A stretch of 64,000 nucleotides of DNA from Pseudomonas sp. ICMP 561 (GCF_002699985.1 NZ_LKBT01000045.1:124001-188000); one strand, 5' to 3'; counted from the first letter of the stretch, positions 43,041 through 52,496 are shown. The notes: generated from the sequence alone by a model not told the origin. Program-made: numbers and translations.

Positions 43041-43965
43041 GTTGACGCCTTCCAGGGCCAGCCTGGAACAGGCCAGTGACTGGTTACTGGAACTTCAGGC
43101 TGAACCCGCACGCTTCGAAGAATTCGATCACTGGTTGCATGCCAGTCCAGAACACCTCAGCGCCTGGGCTCAGGTCAATCGCGCCTGGTCAGCCATCGAG
43201 CAGCCCTCGACCACAGCCCACTGGCCAGCCTCCACAGCAGTCGTACAGCTCAAAGCTTCGCGCCGTAAATGGTCGATGCTTGCAGCAGCCTGCGTCTGCG
43301 TCATAGCCGTGGGCGTCGCGTGGCTGAACAACCCGGACTGGCAGGCTGACTACCACACGGGCACCGGGGAAACCCGTGTTGTGCAGTTGTCCGATGGCAG
43401 CCAACTGACCCTCGCCGCGCGCAGCGCCGTAGATGTGGATTACAGCGGCAACACCCGACACATTACGTTGCTCAGCGGTGAAGCACTGTTCGACGTGGCG
43501 CATGATGCCCGCCGCCCTTTTCAGGTCGACGCCAGTAACGTGGTTATCAGAGTATTGGGGACATCGTTCGACGTGGCGCGCAGTGAGACAGGTACCAAGG
43601 TCGAAGTCCGCGAAGGTGCAGTCGGGGTCAGTGCAAACGGTTCGCCCTATCGCCTCGGCGCAGGCCAGCGCCTGTGGTTCGACGCCCTCCAGGGTACCGT
43701 TCAGCAAACCGCAATTGCTCCCGACGAAGTCGCGACCTGGGTCAGCGGCCAGCAGTTTTTCGAAAACGCTACCGTGCAGGAAGTCGTCGAGCAATTACGC
43801 AAATATCAGCGTGGCTGGATTGTGATCGGTGACAACGCATTGGGGCAGAAGCGAGTGACGGGGCTTTATGATCTGCGCGATACGCAACGGGCGTTGCAGG
43901 CTCTGGCCAAGCCGATTGGTGGCACGCTGGTGCGCTATTCGCCATTGTTGACGGTGTTGAAGTAA
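43033..43965 (+). CDS. FecR-family sigma regulator (third copy)
   Basis: 310 residues from a GTG at 43033 that overlaps the sigma stop by 8 bases and has AGGAG 7 bases upstream. The cytosolic domain has EQASDWLLELQAEPARFEEF and WLHASPEHLSAWAQVNRAW; one membrane helix (about 92-108) and a FecR domain (LSDGSQLTLAARSAVDVDYS, RVLGTSFDVAR) follow, then an STN-like end. It has no adjacent TonB receptor, so its signalling partner must be elsewhere. Confidence 0.9.
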   Translation: MHELTPSRASLEQASDWLLELQAEPARFEEFDHWLHASPEHLSAWAQVNRAWSAIEQPSTTAHWPASTAVVQLKASRRKWSMLAAACVCVIAVGVAWLNNPDWQADYHTGTGETRVVQLSDGSQLTLAARSAVDVDYSGNTRHITLLSGEALFDVAHDARRPFQVDASNVVIRVLGTSFDVARSETGTKVEVREGAVGVSANGSPYRLGAGQRLWFDALQGTVQQTAIAPDEVATWVSGQQFFENATVQEVVEQLRKYQRGWIVIGDNALGQKRVTGLYDLRDTQRALQALAKPIGGTLVRYSPLLTVLK

Positions 43966-44050
43966 AGGCTGACAAACTCGGTGAGATCCTACAGGGATTT
44001 CGTGTCCGGCTAAGCTGCCCGACAGACATCAAAGGCCACGCAAGCCTGCC

Positions 44051-45073
44051 CTACCCCTCTTTCAATAAATGCTCCGCCAACATGTCCGCTACCCGCGCCG
44101 GTGAGCGTTTTTCCGCCTGAGCATGCGCATATACCTCGGTCAATCGATGACCGATGCGAGAAAGATGAGCCGTGATGGTCCCCAGATTTTCACCTTGGTG
44201 CTGCAAAGCAACGTAAATAAGCCCGCCAGAATTAATCACATAATCCGGTGCGTAAAGAATGCCGCGGCTCTCAAGCTGATCGGCGACCTGCAGACTACTA
44301 AGCTGATTACTGGCACCACCCGCCACCGCCGCGCAGCGTAATTGCGCTACCGTCTGGCTGTTAAGCACGCCGCCAAGGCCACAGGGCGCAAGAATATCGC
44401 AGGGCGTGCTGAGCAACGCTTCACAGGCAATGGGATGAGCACCGAACTGCTCCATGGCCAACTGCACACGGCCCTGATCAAGGTCACTGACCAACAGGTC
44501 TGCTCCCGCGGCATGCAACTGCTCGGCTAGCGCATAGCCCACATTCCCCAGGCCTTGTATGGCCACACGCAAGCCTTCCAGATTGTCGCTGCCCAAGCGG
44601 GCCATTGCCGTGGTTCGAATGCCGGTAAAAACGCCCATGGCCGTGTGCGCAGACGGATCACCCGATTCGCTGGTGCTGGTCACGTGTCGGGTATGTTGAG
44701 CAATGCAATCCATGTCAACGCTGGAGGTGCCGCTGTCCAGGGCGGTGATATAACGCCCGTTGAGACTTTCAATAAAACGGCCGAACGACTCAAAGAGCGC
44801 CGCACGATTGGGAAGATGTGCCGGACGCATGATCACGGCTTTTCCACCGCCCAACGGCAGACCGGCGAGTACGGCCTTGTAGCTCATGCTTCGAGCGAGG
44901 CGGATGGCGTCTTCGATGGCGCTCTCTTCATCCGGGTAAGAAAGATAGCGACAGCCCCCCAGGGCCGCTCCTTTCCGACAATTATCAATGGCGATCACTG
45001 CTTTCAGGCCGGTTTCCGGGTCGACGACCAAATGCAGCGACTCGACACGTGATGTATGCATGAGTGCGAACAT
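44051..45073 (-). CDS. Glu/Leu/Phe/Val-type amino acid dehydrogenase
   Basis: 340 residues. The N-terminal substrate domain contains GGCRYLSYPDEESAIEDAIR and LPLGGGKAVI, where the Lys is catalytic in leucine and phenylalanine dehydrogenases. The Rossmann domain has GLGNVGYALAEQL. It should interconvert a branched-chain or aromatic amino acid and its keto acid with NAD. The start at 45073 has GGAGC 8 bases upstream. It ends convergently with the third fecR gene. Confidence 0.9.
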   Translation of the reverse strand: MFALMHTSRVESLHLVVDPETGLKAVIAIDNCRKGAALGGCRYLSYPDEESAIEDAIRLARSMSYKAVLAGLPLGGGKAVIMRPAHLPNRAALFESFGRFIESLNGRYITALDSGTSSVDMDCIAQHTRHVTSTSESGDPSAHTAMGVFTGIRTTAMARLGSDNLEGLRVAIQGLGNVGYALAEQLHAAGADLLVSDLDQGRVQLAMEQFGAHPIACEALLSTPCDILAPCGLGGVLNSQTVAQLRCAAVAGGASNQLSSLQVADQLESRGILYAPDYVINSGGLIYVALQHQGENLGTITAHLSRIGHRLTEVYAHAQAEKRSPARVADMLAEHLLKEG

Positions 45074-45244
45074 CTACGGTGCTCCGGTATGTTTTTATGA
45101 ACCGAGTATAGGCGTTTCGAAAAAAAATGACCGACCGCTCGATACATGGAATGAAACATATTCACGGGGCTATTTGGCGCTGGACGAAAAGCATCAGTGG
45201 GTCTAAAACAGGTCATGACTGCCAAGGTCTGCTCGGAGAGCGAC

Positions 45245-46048
45245 ATGACACCACGCCAACACTGCCTGGCTTGCCTGCAACGAACACCGTGCGATGTTTT
45301 CGAAGCGGCGCTGTGGATATCCGCCGAGCATGATCAGCAGTTCACGCCCGAACTGGCGCTCAACTGCATGGATGACCTGTTGCGACAGGTCAGAGCCGCC
45401 CTGCCGGATTTACCCGTCTCGGAGCTTGCTCAGCCCTTACTGCGACAGCTCAATACACTTGGCTTTGCTCAGGACGACTGGAATCCGCCGAAACCGCACT
45501 CGGCGTTGTTGCATAAAGTCCTGGAGCGCCGTCGAGGCCAGCCACTCGGCCTGGCGCTAGTGGCGATGGAGCTTGCCAGACGTCTGGATATCAAGCTCGA
45601 AGGTGTGAGCTTCCCGGGGCATTTTCTGCTGCGGGTACCGGGTGCCGATCATCTGCTGGACCCCTGCGGCGGCCGCAGGCTTTATCCCAAAGACTGTCGT
45701 GAGTTGCTGGCACGCCAGTTCGGGCCGGACATGTCATTGCGCGCCGAACACATGGCACGAGCCACCGAAGTCAATATGATGCAACGCCTGTCGCGTAACC
45801 TGCGACATCTGCACCAGATCAATGATGACTTTCTGGCCGCTCTCAAGGACGCGAATCGGGTGATGGAACTGGGCCCGGCAACCACCGCCGACTATCTGGC
45901 CCGCGCCAGCTTGTATCGCACGCTGGAATGTCCCCAGGCCGAGCGTTACGACCTGGAGCATGCCTTGATGTTGAGTGACGACGCCGTTCAGCGCTTGAGA
46001 CTCACCGAACGATTGGGCCAGTTACCTCATGGAAGGGCGATTCATTAA
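45245..46048 (+). CDS. SirB1-family protein (transglutaminase-like core with TPR-like tail)
   Basis: 267 residues from the Met at 45245 (GGAG 6 bases upstream); in-frame alternatives exist at 45215 and 45197. The N-terminal helical part contains two Cys pairs (CLAC, CDVF). The SirB1 core has LHKVLERRRGQPLGLALVAM and FPGHFLLRV, where the His belongs to the transglutaminase-like site. A TPR-like tail (about 195-260) follows. The function is unknown. It overlaps the convergent toxin-like gene by 4 bases. Confidence 0.82.
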   Translation: MTPRQHCLACLQRTPCDVFEAALWISAEHDQQFTPELALNCMDDLLRQVRAALPDLPVSELAQPLLRQLNTLGFAQDDWNPPKPHSALLHKVLERRRGQPLGLALVAMELARRLDIKLEGVSFPGHFLLRVPGADHLLDPCGGRRLYPKDCRELLARQFGPDMSLRAEHMARATEVNMMQRLSRNLRHLHQINDDFLAALKDANRVMELGPATTADYLARASLYRTLECPQAERYDLEHALMLSDDAVQRLRLTERLGQLPHGRAIH

Positions 46049-49000
46049 GCAAACCCGGGATGTGATTTGCGCAACGCCCATCCCAATGCTTTGTACCCCA
46101 GACCAGCGCTCGATTGTGCGAGGTCTTTTGCACCCGAAGCGCCAAGCACCAGGCCAAAGACGCCCCAGACATAATACGGACTCGCTGCGGCACGATCCCC
46201 ATCAAGATAAGCCAGGTATCCCCGGGCAAGGCCAATGGAGGTATTGAGCAAGCTCCACGCCAGCGCAGCAGGCGGAAATGGAAGCAGCAGAATCGTGCCA
46301 GTCCACTTAACCAGTGTGTAAAGGTTTTCAGCGAAGGTCTCTGCCTTGCTGAGTGATTGTTCATCAACGTCCTGGATCATGCGCTGGATCATGGCGTCAT
46401 GCAGGGTCTGCAAGTCACTAACCTCGTCATTGGTTCCAATGGTCAGCGACTTGAGCGCCAGCTGTGGATTTTTAACCAGTGCCGAAAAGAACGTGCCGAT
46501 AGTAGGCTGATCTTTATAACTGACCCGATTGTAATAATAAGTATCCATCCCTGGAGAGCTCAGGGTGGAAATAAAAATACCGTAATTTCTGAAACGAATG
46601 CCGTCGGGCGCGTCAGGCGTATAAATCAGATTGTAATCGGCGTCATCGGTGCCATTGGTTTTAAAAGCGAACACCCCCTCGATCAAGCGTCCGTTGAGGT
46701 ACAACTGGTTGAGCGAACTGTTACCTGAACCTGACGTCCCATTCCGACCAGAGTGATCCGGATAGACCGTCGCAAGCAGGCTTACAGCCCATTGATACTG
46801 CGCCTCGGTGAACCCTTTCTCCAGATAAGTGATGAGCACGTCACGCCGCATTTGATAAAAACTTCGTTGAGCAAATAGCGCCCTCCTCTTCGCATGCTCC
46901 GGATGCTGTCGGTCGCTGTAGTCTTCCTTGAGTATATCGATGTATCGCTCGCCAAGCGGCGCGTTCAGCACTTCTCTTATAACCGGCATGGACAACTCTG
47001 AAAGATCCTGCCCTATGGAAGAATACATGGGCGCTTGCTCATCCAGAGTGTAGATAAAGTCATTCATGAGCAACTGAGTCAGGGAGACCAGATCAGTGTG
47101 AGGGCCAAAATCAGGTTGAAGCCTTCGAGTGCGGCTACTCAAATCGAAATAAACCGTATCCGTATTGACGATCAGCTCGACCCCCTTTCTTTTCAAAACA
47201 TTTGAGATGTATATCTCTCCCGAGAGACGGGCAAAATGACGATAGGAAATAAGCTGCATACTGTTTTTATAGCGTTTCTGCAGAAACTCGATCCGAGCTT
47301 CGCATAACGCCAACTGTCGGCGATATTTATAGGATGAGCTATTCCGTTCGCCCCCGACGACCCTGGGTAGTTCGGCCAATTGATAATCAAGTTTCTTGTT
47401 TATCAAGGCGGACATAATGCCCTGGAAGTCTGGCTCCGGCGTGGCAACAGAGCGCACATTCTCTTCCTTCCACAAGGTAGGCTTCTGACTGACGGCTTGC
47501 ATAAAAGCGGCAATGGCATCCTGAAAAACGGGCGCAGATTGAGCGACTAGATACTCCCGGCCACTGGGCGTGGCGGACCATTTCGCCACTTCATGGTAGA
47601 GGTGACGCCAACTGCGAAACTCGATCATATCGCGCCCACCAGGCGCTCCGGGTGCGTAAAGCACATAGTGCTGATTCGTGCTGGTTTCTTCGCTGAACAC
47701 AATGACATCGCGCAGCTGATTCCCCATCCTCCCGACTTCCAGCGCTACGGTTTTACGCGTAGCGCCTTGCTCTTGACGATCCCCCCGCAGCGCCCAGACC
47801 AGTTCCACGCTCTTGTCCGAAATATGGTGCTGTAGTTTTGCTGCCCAGGTACTCAGCGCCAGTCCACTGTCACGTTGATGCAACAGCGCTCGCTGGGTAT
47901 CAGGTTGACGGTAACAAGCCTCAAGCGCTTGCCGGTACCGATGTCGCAAATCCAGATCAGCGATGAGCTCTTTGACAAACTCAAAGGTAAACTCCGGGTG
48001 ACTGCTACCCCACGGCATCTCCACACGGGCGTCAGCTTCGGCAGCAATCAATGGCAGGCCATTCAACGCATATTCAAACAACGATTTGCGATAAACGGGA
48101 CTCAAATCGCCTATCGGGGAAGACCATTGATCTTTCAATAAGATGAATACTTTTCGAGTGTCCACGCGGTAACCAAGATGCTGCCGAATATAGTCATCGA
48201 TTTTCAGTAACGCATAGTCCTCCAGCGACTCCAGGCCCGCAAATAATCGGCTTGCCGCTTGAGCACGGCTACGGTATTCGCTGTCGAATACGTCGTAGTC
48301 AGCCTTTTCATTATCACTGGAGTGCTTCAACCAGCGTGGCGTATTCAAGACTTGCAGGCGCTGCATGTGCGAGTGAAAACTTAGCCGCCGCGACTCGTCG
48401 AGAGAGGCGAAAGTCTGAGACGTGTTTACCGCGTTAAGAAATCCCGAAACACTTTCGCCAGCGCTGCTCTTGATCAGAAAGTGAAGATCCTCCACTTGCT
48501 TGACCCGCAATGCCTTGACCAGACTGCTCACCAAATCAGAGGTCGGGCTGTACTGAACCTCAATGTCCGAGACCTCCGAAAACAGGTCGGCTTGTGACAG
48601 TAAAAGGTCTTCGAGCAAGGCGCTACGCGATCCTGGATCGGAGAATCGTTCGAGAAGTTTTTCGCTGAGCAATGCAAACGAGCTGAATTTTTCTACGCCG
48701 TGTCTGGCGGAGAGTAAAAACACTGACCCCAACCTGCTTGCCGGACTTGGCGTTTCGTAGGCCTGAGGTGTGAGGTTGATAACGAAAGTACTGTGCAACA
48801 AAGCAGGTGTATGACCCGGTTTGACCAATGAAACACGGTGTAGGCCTTCAGCCACGGGATTATTAAGTATCCACTCCAGCCGGGCTTTGTCCTGTTCGTC
48901 CAGATTGCCGTTAAGGTGGCTTATCTCCATCTCACTAAGAAATGCCGTGCCCTGCAGAGAAGCCCAATGCTTTTGACGTGTAATACGCTGCCCCGCAGAA

Positions 49001-49482
49001 TCCGGATCTTTTATACCCTCCGACCAAAAGTCATCCAGCAGATGCAGATAGTGGTCAGACAGCCGCTCGCGGGTATAAGTGAATATTGCCTTGAGCCCCT
49101 CACCGCCGATGTTCCTTGCCAGAAATGCCTCATCCACTGTGTCGTGGCGGGTATACAGCGCAACGACATCACTGTGAGATGCATCCATGCCTTCAATAAG
49201 TGCTTGAATCATCCCGTCCGTGAGAGAGATCGAACGCAACAACGAACCGTCCGTGGTTCGTTCATTGAGGAACAAGATGTCAGGGTTGTAATCGACTCCG
49301 GCCTTGAGCAGCGCTGCGCCTATGAGTGTTCGAGCCGCTTGACGCAAGCTGGGCAAAGAAGAAATTAATTCGGCTGCCTGGGCTGAGGCTTCACACAGTC
49401 GGCCCAGAGACAGGGATATTTGCGAAGAGGACGAAACAGAACCCGAGGACGTGAAACGCGATGCGACAGAAAGATCATTCAT
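46045..49482 (-). CDS. Giant dermonecrotic-toxin-like protein (DUF6543 type) lacking a recognisable effector end
   Basis: 1145 residues. Repeated helical segments resemble Pseudomonas DUF6543 'dermonecrotic toxin domain' proteins (for example GEGLKAIFTYTRERLSDHY near 140-160 and the FAQRSFYQMRRDVLITYL region). The hydrophobic stretch near the C-terminus (TGTILLLPFPPAALAWSLLN, YYVWGVFGLVLGASG) is like the translocation segment that precedes the ADP-ribosyltransferase domain of the 15649-17757 protein, but here the protein ends about 30 residues later. No catalytic motif was found. No signal peptide. No lux-box-like palindrome lies upstream. Base composition is AT-richer than core genes. Confidence 0.72.
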   Translation of the reverse strand: MNDLSVASRFTSSGSVSSSSQISLSLGRLCEASAQAAELISSLPSLRQAARTLIGAALLKAGVDYNPDILFLNERTTDGSLLRSISLTDGMIQALIEGMDASHSDVVALYTRHDTVDEAFLARNIGGEGLKAIFTYTRERLSDHYLHLLDDFWSEGIKDPDSAGQRITRQKHWASLQGTAFLSEMEISHLNGNLDEQDKARLEWILNNPVAEGLHRVSLVKPGHTPALLHSTFVINLTPQAYETPSPASRLGSVFLLSARHGVEKFSSFALLSEKLLERFSDPGSRSALLEDLLLSQADLFSEVSDIEVQYSPTSDLVSSLVKALRVKQVEDLHFLIKSSAGESVSGFLNAVNTSQTFASLDESRRLSFHSHMQRLQVLNTPRWLKHSSDNEKADYDVFDSEYRSRAQAASRLFAGLESLEDYALLKIDDYIRQHLGYRVDTRKVFILLKDQWSSPIGDLSPVYRKSLFEYALNGLPLIAAEADARVEMPWGSSHPEFTFEFVKELIADLDLRHRYRQALEACYRQPDTQRALLHQRDSGLALSTWAAKLQHHISDKSVELVWALRGDRQEQGATRKTVALEVGRMGNQLRDVIVFSEETSTNQHYVLYAPGAPGGRDMIEFRSWRHLYHEVAKWSATPSGREYLVAQSAPVFQDAIAAFMQAVSQKPTLWKEENVRSVATPEPDFQGIMSALINKKLDYQLAELPRVVGGERNSSSYKYRRQLALCEARIEFLQKRYKNSMQLISYRHFARLSGEIYISNVLKRKGVELIVNTDTVYFDLSSRTRRLQPDFGPHTDLVSLTQLLMNDFIYTLDEQAPMYSSIGQDLSELSMPVIREVLNAPLGERYIDILKEDYSDRQHPEHAKRRALFAQRSFYQMRRDVLITYLEKGFTEAQYQWAVSLLATVYPDHSGRNGTSGSGNSSLNQLYLNGRLIEGVFAFKTNGTDDADYNLIYTPDAPDGIRFRNYGIFISTLSSPGMDTYYYNRVSYKDQPTIGTFFSALVKNPQLALKSLTIGTNDEVSDLQTLHDAMIQRMIQDVDEQSLSKAETFAENLYTLVKWTGTILLLPFPPAALAWSLLNTSIGLARGYLAYLDGDRAAASPYYVWGVFGLVLGASGAKDLAQSSAGLGYKALGWALRKSHPGFA

Positions 49483-49582
49483 GATATAGCTCCACTAGAG
49501 CGGTCACGTCCAAGAGGCATCCAGCCAAATGAAAGAACACGTGAACCGCCGAAAACACGTTCATAAGACGCGTTCGATGGAT

Positions 49583-49834
49583 CTATTTTGCGGTATCTAT
49601 TGATGTCCCCAAGGACAGAAATTGACGGGAAACGCGAGTTAGCCTGACAGACATTTTACCGGTGGCTGTAAGCAATCCCGTAGCGACCATTGCGTTTACT
49701 GCAACACTCCATATCTCGAACCCCTCTTTTTCAGGGTTCAGCGAGTCACTATCATCCGGGCCACGTTGATTTTGAAGCTCCTGGATCTGCGTAATATTTA
49801 GCCGCTGCCCGTGCAGCGGCTTTTTTTTCGCCAC
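49583..49834 (-). CDS. Unknown 83-residue protein
   Basis: Not recognised. A polar N-terminus (KKKPLHGQRLNITQIQELQN) precedes a small hydrophobic segment (AVNAMVATGLLTATG) and a basic end. It starts at a GTG whose first G is the last base of the upstream stop (TAGTG), so it is probably translationally coupled to the 187-residue gene. An A8 run lies just inside the start. It is 100 bases upstream of the giant toxin-like gene in the same direction, so these three may be one operon. Confidence 0.5.
   Translation of the reverse strand: MAKKKPLHGQRLNITQIQELQNQRGPDDSDSLNPEKEGFEIWSVAVNAMVATGLLTATGKMSVRLTRVSRQFLSLGTSIDTAK
49801..49828 (+). terminator. Terminator-like hairpin, antisense, overlapping the 83-residue gene
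   Basis: On the plus strand GCCGCTGC-N4-GCAGCGGC is followed by eight T residues, a textbook Rho-independent terminator. No plus-strand gene lies upstream of it; it overlaps the 5' end of the minus-strand gene. Confidence 0.55.
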
Positions 49835-50397
49835 TACCTGATCGGCTTCAAAGCTTGTTGCTTGGGAATTTCACCTGCATCCTCCCGACGTTTGCGTGTA
49901 ACGCTGTCGTAGCTGTCGCCCGTGGCACCGAAGTGCTGCAGGCACTTCAATACGTGTACGGCTCGCACATAATCAGGCATCAACAGCTTTGCGTATTTAT
50001 CGCCTTTAAGAGACTTCGCCTTTATCTCATCAATCTGCGTAACGAAAAACTCCAGCACATTTATTTCTTCATCAGGGTTGGAGGGATTACCGTCTTTATC
50101 AAACTCCAGCGCAGCGCGACCTAACAAATCGGCAGTCAGATTATCAATCAAGCCAAATGAATAGAGTTGCTTGCCAACTTTATCGAGACCAGAGGAGCTG
50201 ATACTTTCCGGATTAAAGCCTTTGAACATCGGTTTTAGCTTGCCTAATTCCATCTTTGTCGTGTTAAGCGCCGTACGATTTTCGCCGATCTCGTCAAGCA
50301 TTCTACTGACTTCAGCGGCACGATGCCTGACCGCAGGTTGAGTGGGTAATGGTTTAAAAGTTACGGGCGGAAGTTCTGGAATATACCATCGGCTCAT
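49834..50397 (-). CDS. Unknown 187-residue protein
   Basis: Not recognised. Predicted mostly helical, with a Pro-rich start (WYIPELPPVTFKPLP), a long amphipathic helix (AAEVSRMLDEIGENRTALNT), a central region and a C-terminal helix (YVRAVHVLKCLQHFG). No signal peptide or membrane segment. The start at 50397 is preferred over 50403 because GGAG is then at normal spacing. It is followed by the coupled 83-residue gene and the giant toxin-like gene and could be a chaperone or partner of that protein. The upstream region to 50640 is AT-rich and gene-free. Confidence 0.6.
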   Translation of the reverse strand: MSRWYIPELPPVTFKPLPTQPAVRHRAAEVSRMLDEIGENRTALNTTKMELGKLKPMFKGFNPESISSSGLDKVGKQLYSFGLIDNLTADLLGRAALEFDKDGNPSNPDEEINVLEFFVTQIDEIKAKSLKGDKYAKLLMPDYVRAVHVLKCLQHFGATGDSYDSVTRKRREDAGEIPKQQALKPIR

Positions 50398-50640
50398 GAT
50401 CATGCTCCTGCAATGAAAGTTCCTGTATCGAGGAGCATATCGGTGCCTGACACGCAGACTTTATAGGGTATGGACTGCAGATTTAAAATCCAGAGAAGTA
50501 CTACACTTGAAGTGGAAAAGCCTTACACAGCATCAATATATTTCAGACAACTTATTAATAAAATAGGAAATATCACCATTGTAAGCTCTCATCCTTTTAC
50601 CCCATAACAACATCACTTTAATAATGGATTAAAACGCAGA

Positions 50641-50908
50641 CCTGGTAGGAGCCAACTTGTTGGCGAAGCGTAATTTCTGACGATGCAGGTCCGACGTCTC
50701 GCCAACAAGTTGGCTCCTACCAGGGTCACCCGCTTGCTTCGCTACAGCGGTGTGTCATGTACATCGGGGCAGCTCTCATCAAACATCACTTCAATAATGG
50801 ATCAAAACGCAGACCTGGTAGGAGCCAACTTGTTGGCGAAGCGTAATTTCTGACGATGCAGGTCCGACGTCTCGCCAACAAGTTGGCTCCTACCAGGGTC
50901 ACCCGTTT
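50641..50908. repeat. Two direct copies of a REPIN unit (173-bp period)
   Basis: GGTAGGAGCCAACTTGTTGG begins at 50644 and 50817, each followed after about 50 bases by its complement ending GGCTCCTACC. The flanking bases (AATGGAT and CAGGGTCACCCG) are repeated too, so the whole unit was duplicated. It lies in a 600-bp gap without genes. Confidence 0.9.
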
Positions 50909-51000
50909 CCTTAACGAAAGCGAGGTGTCAGGGACATCGGGGCAGCTTGTACAGATCCATTGCTCCGCAAGAGCGCCTTTCGCAACTCAATTAGCACCAC

Positions 51001-51912
51001 TCATACTGCATATTTCTGCAAATGAGCCATCATTTCTTTAAGCGCCTCGACGTTGTCCTGCGGATGGACCGCTTCATTGAAGTCACTGATAACTTGCCAT
51101 TGAGCTGCGACGTCCTCCGGGCTGAAGCCGGCACGGGGATCGAAGCCCGCACCAAGACTGCGTTCCCAGCGAACCTTGCCGATCCAGCCGCCACCCACTT
51201 CGAATAAACCTGCGGTGTCCTGACACGCTTCGCTGCCCAGATACACCACCAACGGGCTGACCAGTTCCGGCTTGAGCAGTTCGAACACGTCAGGCGGGAG
51301 CAGCCCTTCGGTCATGCGGGTTCCGCCGGTGGGAGCGATAGCGTTGACCAATATATTGTTTTTACGTCCCTCCAGCGCCAGGGTACGAGTCAACCCATAA
51401 AGGCCTAACTTGGCCATCGCATAATTGGACTGGCCAAAGTTGCCGTAAATACCGGAAGTGGATGAGGTGAAAATCACCCTGCCGTAATTCTGCTCACGCA
51501 GGTGCGGCCAGGCGGCATGGGTCACTTTGTAAGCGCCTTCCACATGAACACGGTAAACCAGATCCCAGTCGGCGTCATCCATCTTCGCAAAGGACTTGTC
51601 GCGCAAGATACCGGCGTTGTTCACCAGCACATCAACACGTCCAAAAGCGTCCAGAGCGTTCTGGACGATTTTGTCGCCGTCGGTCACCGAGTCATGATTG
51701 GCGACAGCGATACCGCCCGCCTCACGAATTTCGGCTACAACGCGGTCGGCTGCCGAAGCATTGGCACCCTCGCCGTGCGCCGAACCACCAAGGTCGTTGA
51801 CCACCACCCGCGCACCGTAGCGCGCGAACAACAGAGCATGAGCACGGCCAAGGCCGCCGCCTGCCCCCGTGACAATGACGACCTTGTCTTCATAATGAAT
51901 GGCATGACTCAT
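51001..51912 (-). CDS. SDR family, (3R)-hydroxyacyl-CoA dehydrogenase-like
   Basis: 303 residues. The NAD-binding motif TGAGGGLGRAH (about 15-25), NNAG (98-101), Ser near 151 and YAMAK (Tyr164, Lys168) are present. The long C-terminal extension (VVYLGSEACQDTAGLFEVGG, IGKVRWERSLG) is characteristic of the dehydrogenase domain of peroxisomal-type multifunctional enzyme 2, implying fatty-acid or steroid CoA substrates. The start at 51912 has GGAGTCAATC upstream. Confidence 0.88.
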   Translation of the reverse strand: MSHAIHYEDKVVIVTGAGGGLGRAHALLFARYGARVVVNDLGGSAHGEGANASAADRVVAEIREAGGIAVANHDSVTDGDKIVQNALDAFGRVDVLVNNAGILRDKSFAKMDDADWDLVYRVHVEGAYKVTHAAWPHLREQNYGRVIFTSSTSGIYGNFGQSNYAMAKLGLYGLTRTLALEGRKNNILVNAIAPTGGTRMTEGLLPPDVFELLKPELVSPLVVYLGSEACQDTAGLFEVGGGWIGKVRWERSLGAGFDPRAGFSPEDVAAQWQVISDFNEAVHPQDNVEALKEMMAHLQKYAV

Positions 51913-52040
51913 GATTGACTCCGGCAAAGGATTGCAAGAGACCAGTGTCATCCACCCATGCGGCAGTCACAATCAACACAATCGATGCTGAATAGTGCGC
52001 GATAACGGAGCGGGATAATTTAGAAGTCCCGCACGCAGTG

Positions 52041-52496
52041 TCAGGCGCGCAACCGCTCGATCAGCGTAGCCAGCCAAGGTTCGGCGTCGGTCTCCGGAGT
52101 GACGCTTTCACTGCCATCCAGACGCAGCATTTCCTGGACTTCATTCACACCCAGCTCGGCAAACAGCTCACGAATCAGCTCGCCCCCGCCACAGAAAGTG
52201 TCGCCATAGCTGGCGTCGCCCAACGCGATCACTGCGCCCGGCAGACCGCGCCAGGCAGCTGGCAATACGTCGCGAATCTGCGAATAAATAGCCTGAATGT
52301 TATCGGGCAGCTCGCCCATACCGGTGGTCGATGTCACGCCCAGTAGCGCTTGCGGCTCAAAGGCCTGAAGCTCGGCCAAGGTCACGCGAGGGTTGTGCAA
52401 GACTTCAAAACCAGCGTCACGCAGGATCTTCCCGGCATGACGAGCGACTTCTTCAGCCGATCCGTAGACCGAACCGGAAATAATGGCGACTTTCAT
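52041..52496 (-). CDS. Flavodoxin (MioC-like)
   Basis: 151 residues. The FMN-phosphate loop SGSVYGSAEEVA (about 7-18), TSTTGMGELPDN (56-67) and LGDASYGDTFCGGG (92-105) are the three flavodoxin FMN-contact loops. It is a soluble electron carrier with unknown partner. It is divergent from the LOV gene with 98 bases between. Confidence 0.9.
   Translation of the reverse strand: MKVAIISGSVYGSAEEVARHAGKILRDAGFEVLHNPRVTLAELQAFEPQALLGVTSTTGMGELPDNIQAIYSQIRDVLPAAWRGLPGAVIALGDASYGDTFCGGGELIRELFAELGVNEVQEMLRLDGSESVTPETDAEPWLATLIERLRA

Noticed and set aside
28134..44000. Pyoverdine biosynthesis region
   Set aside because: No peptide synthetase or pvd gene is present; the sigma, FecR and receptor genes belong to xenosiderophore or dicitrate uptake.
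49483..49600. A lux-box-like palindrome upstream of the giant toxin-like gene
   Set aside because: I looked for ACTGTCA-N4-TGACAGT upstream of this gene and of 50397 and did not find it, so these genes are not grouped with the 10.7-17.8 kb regulon.
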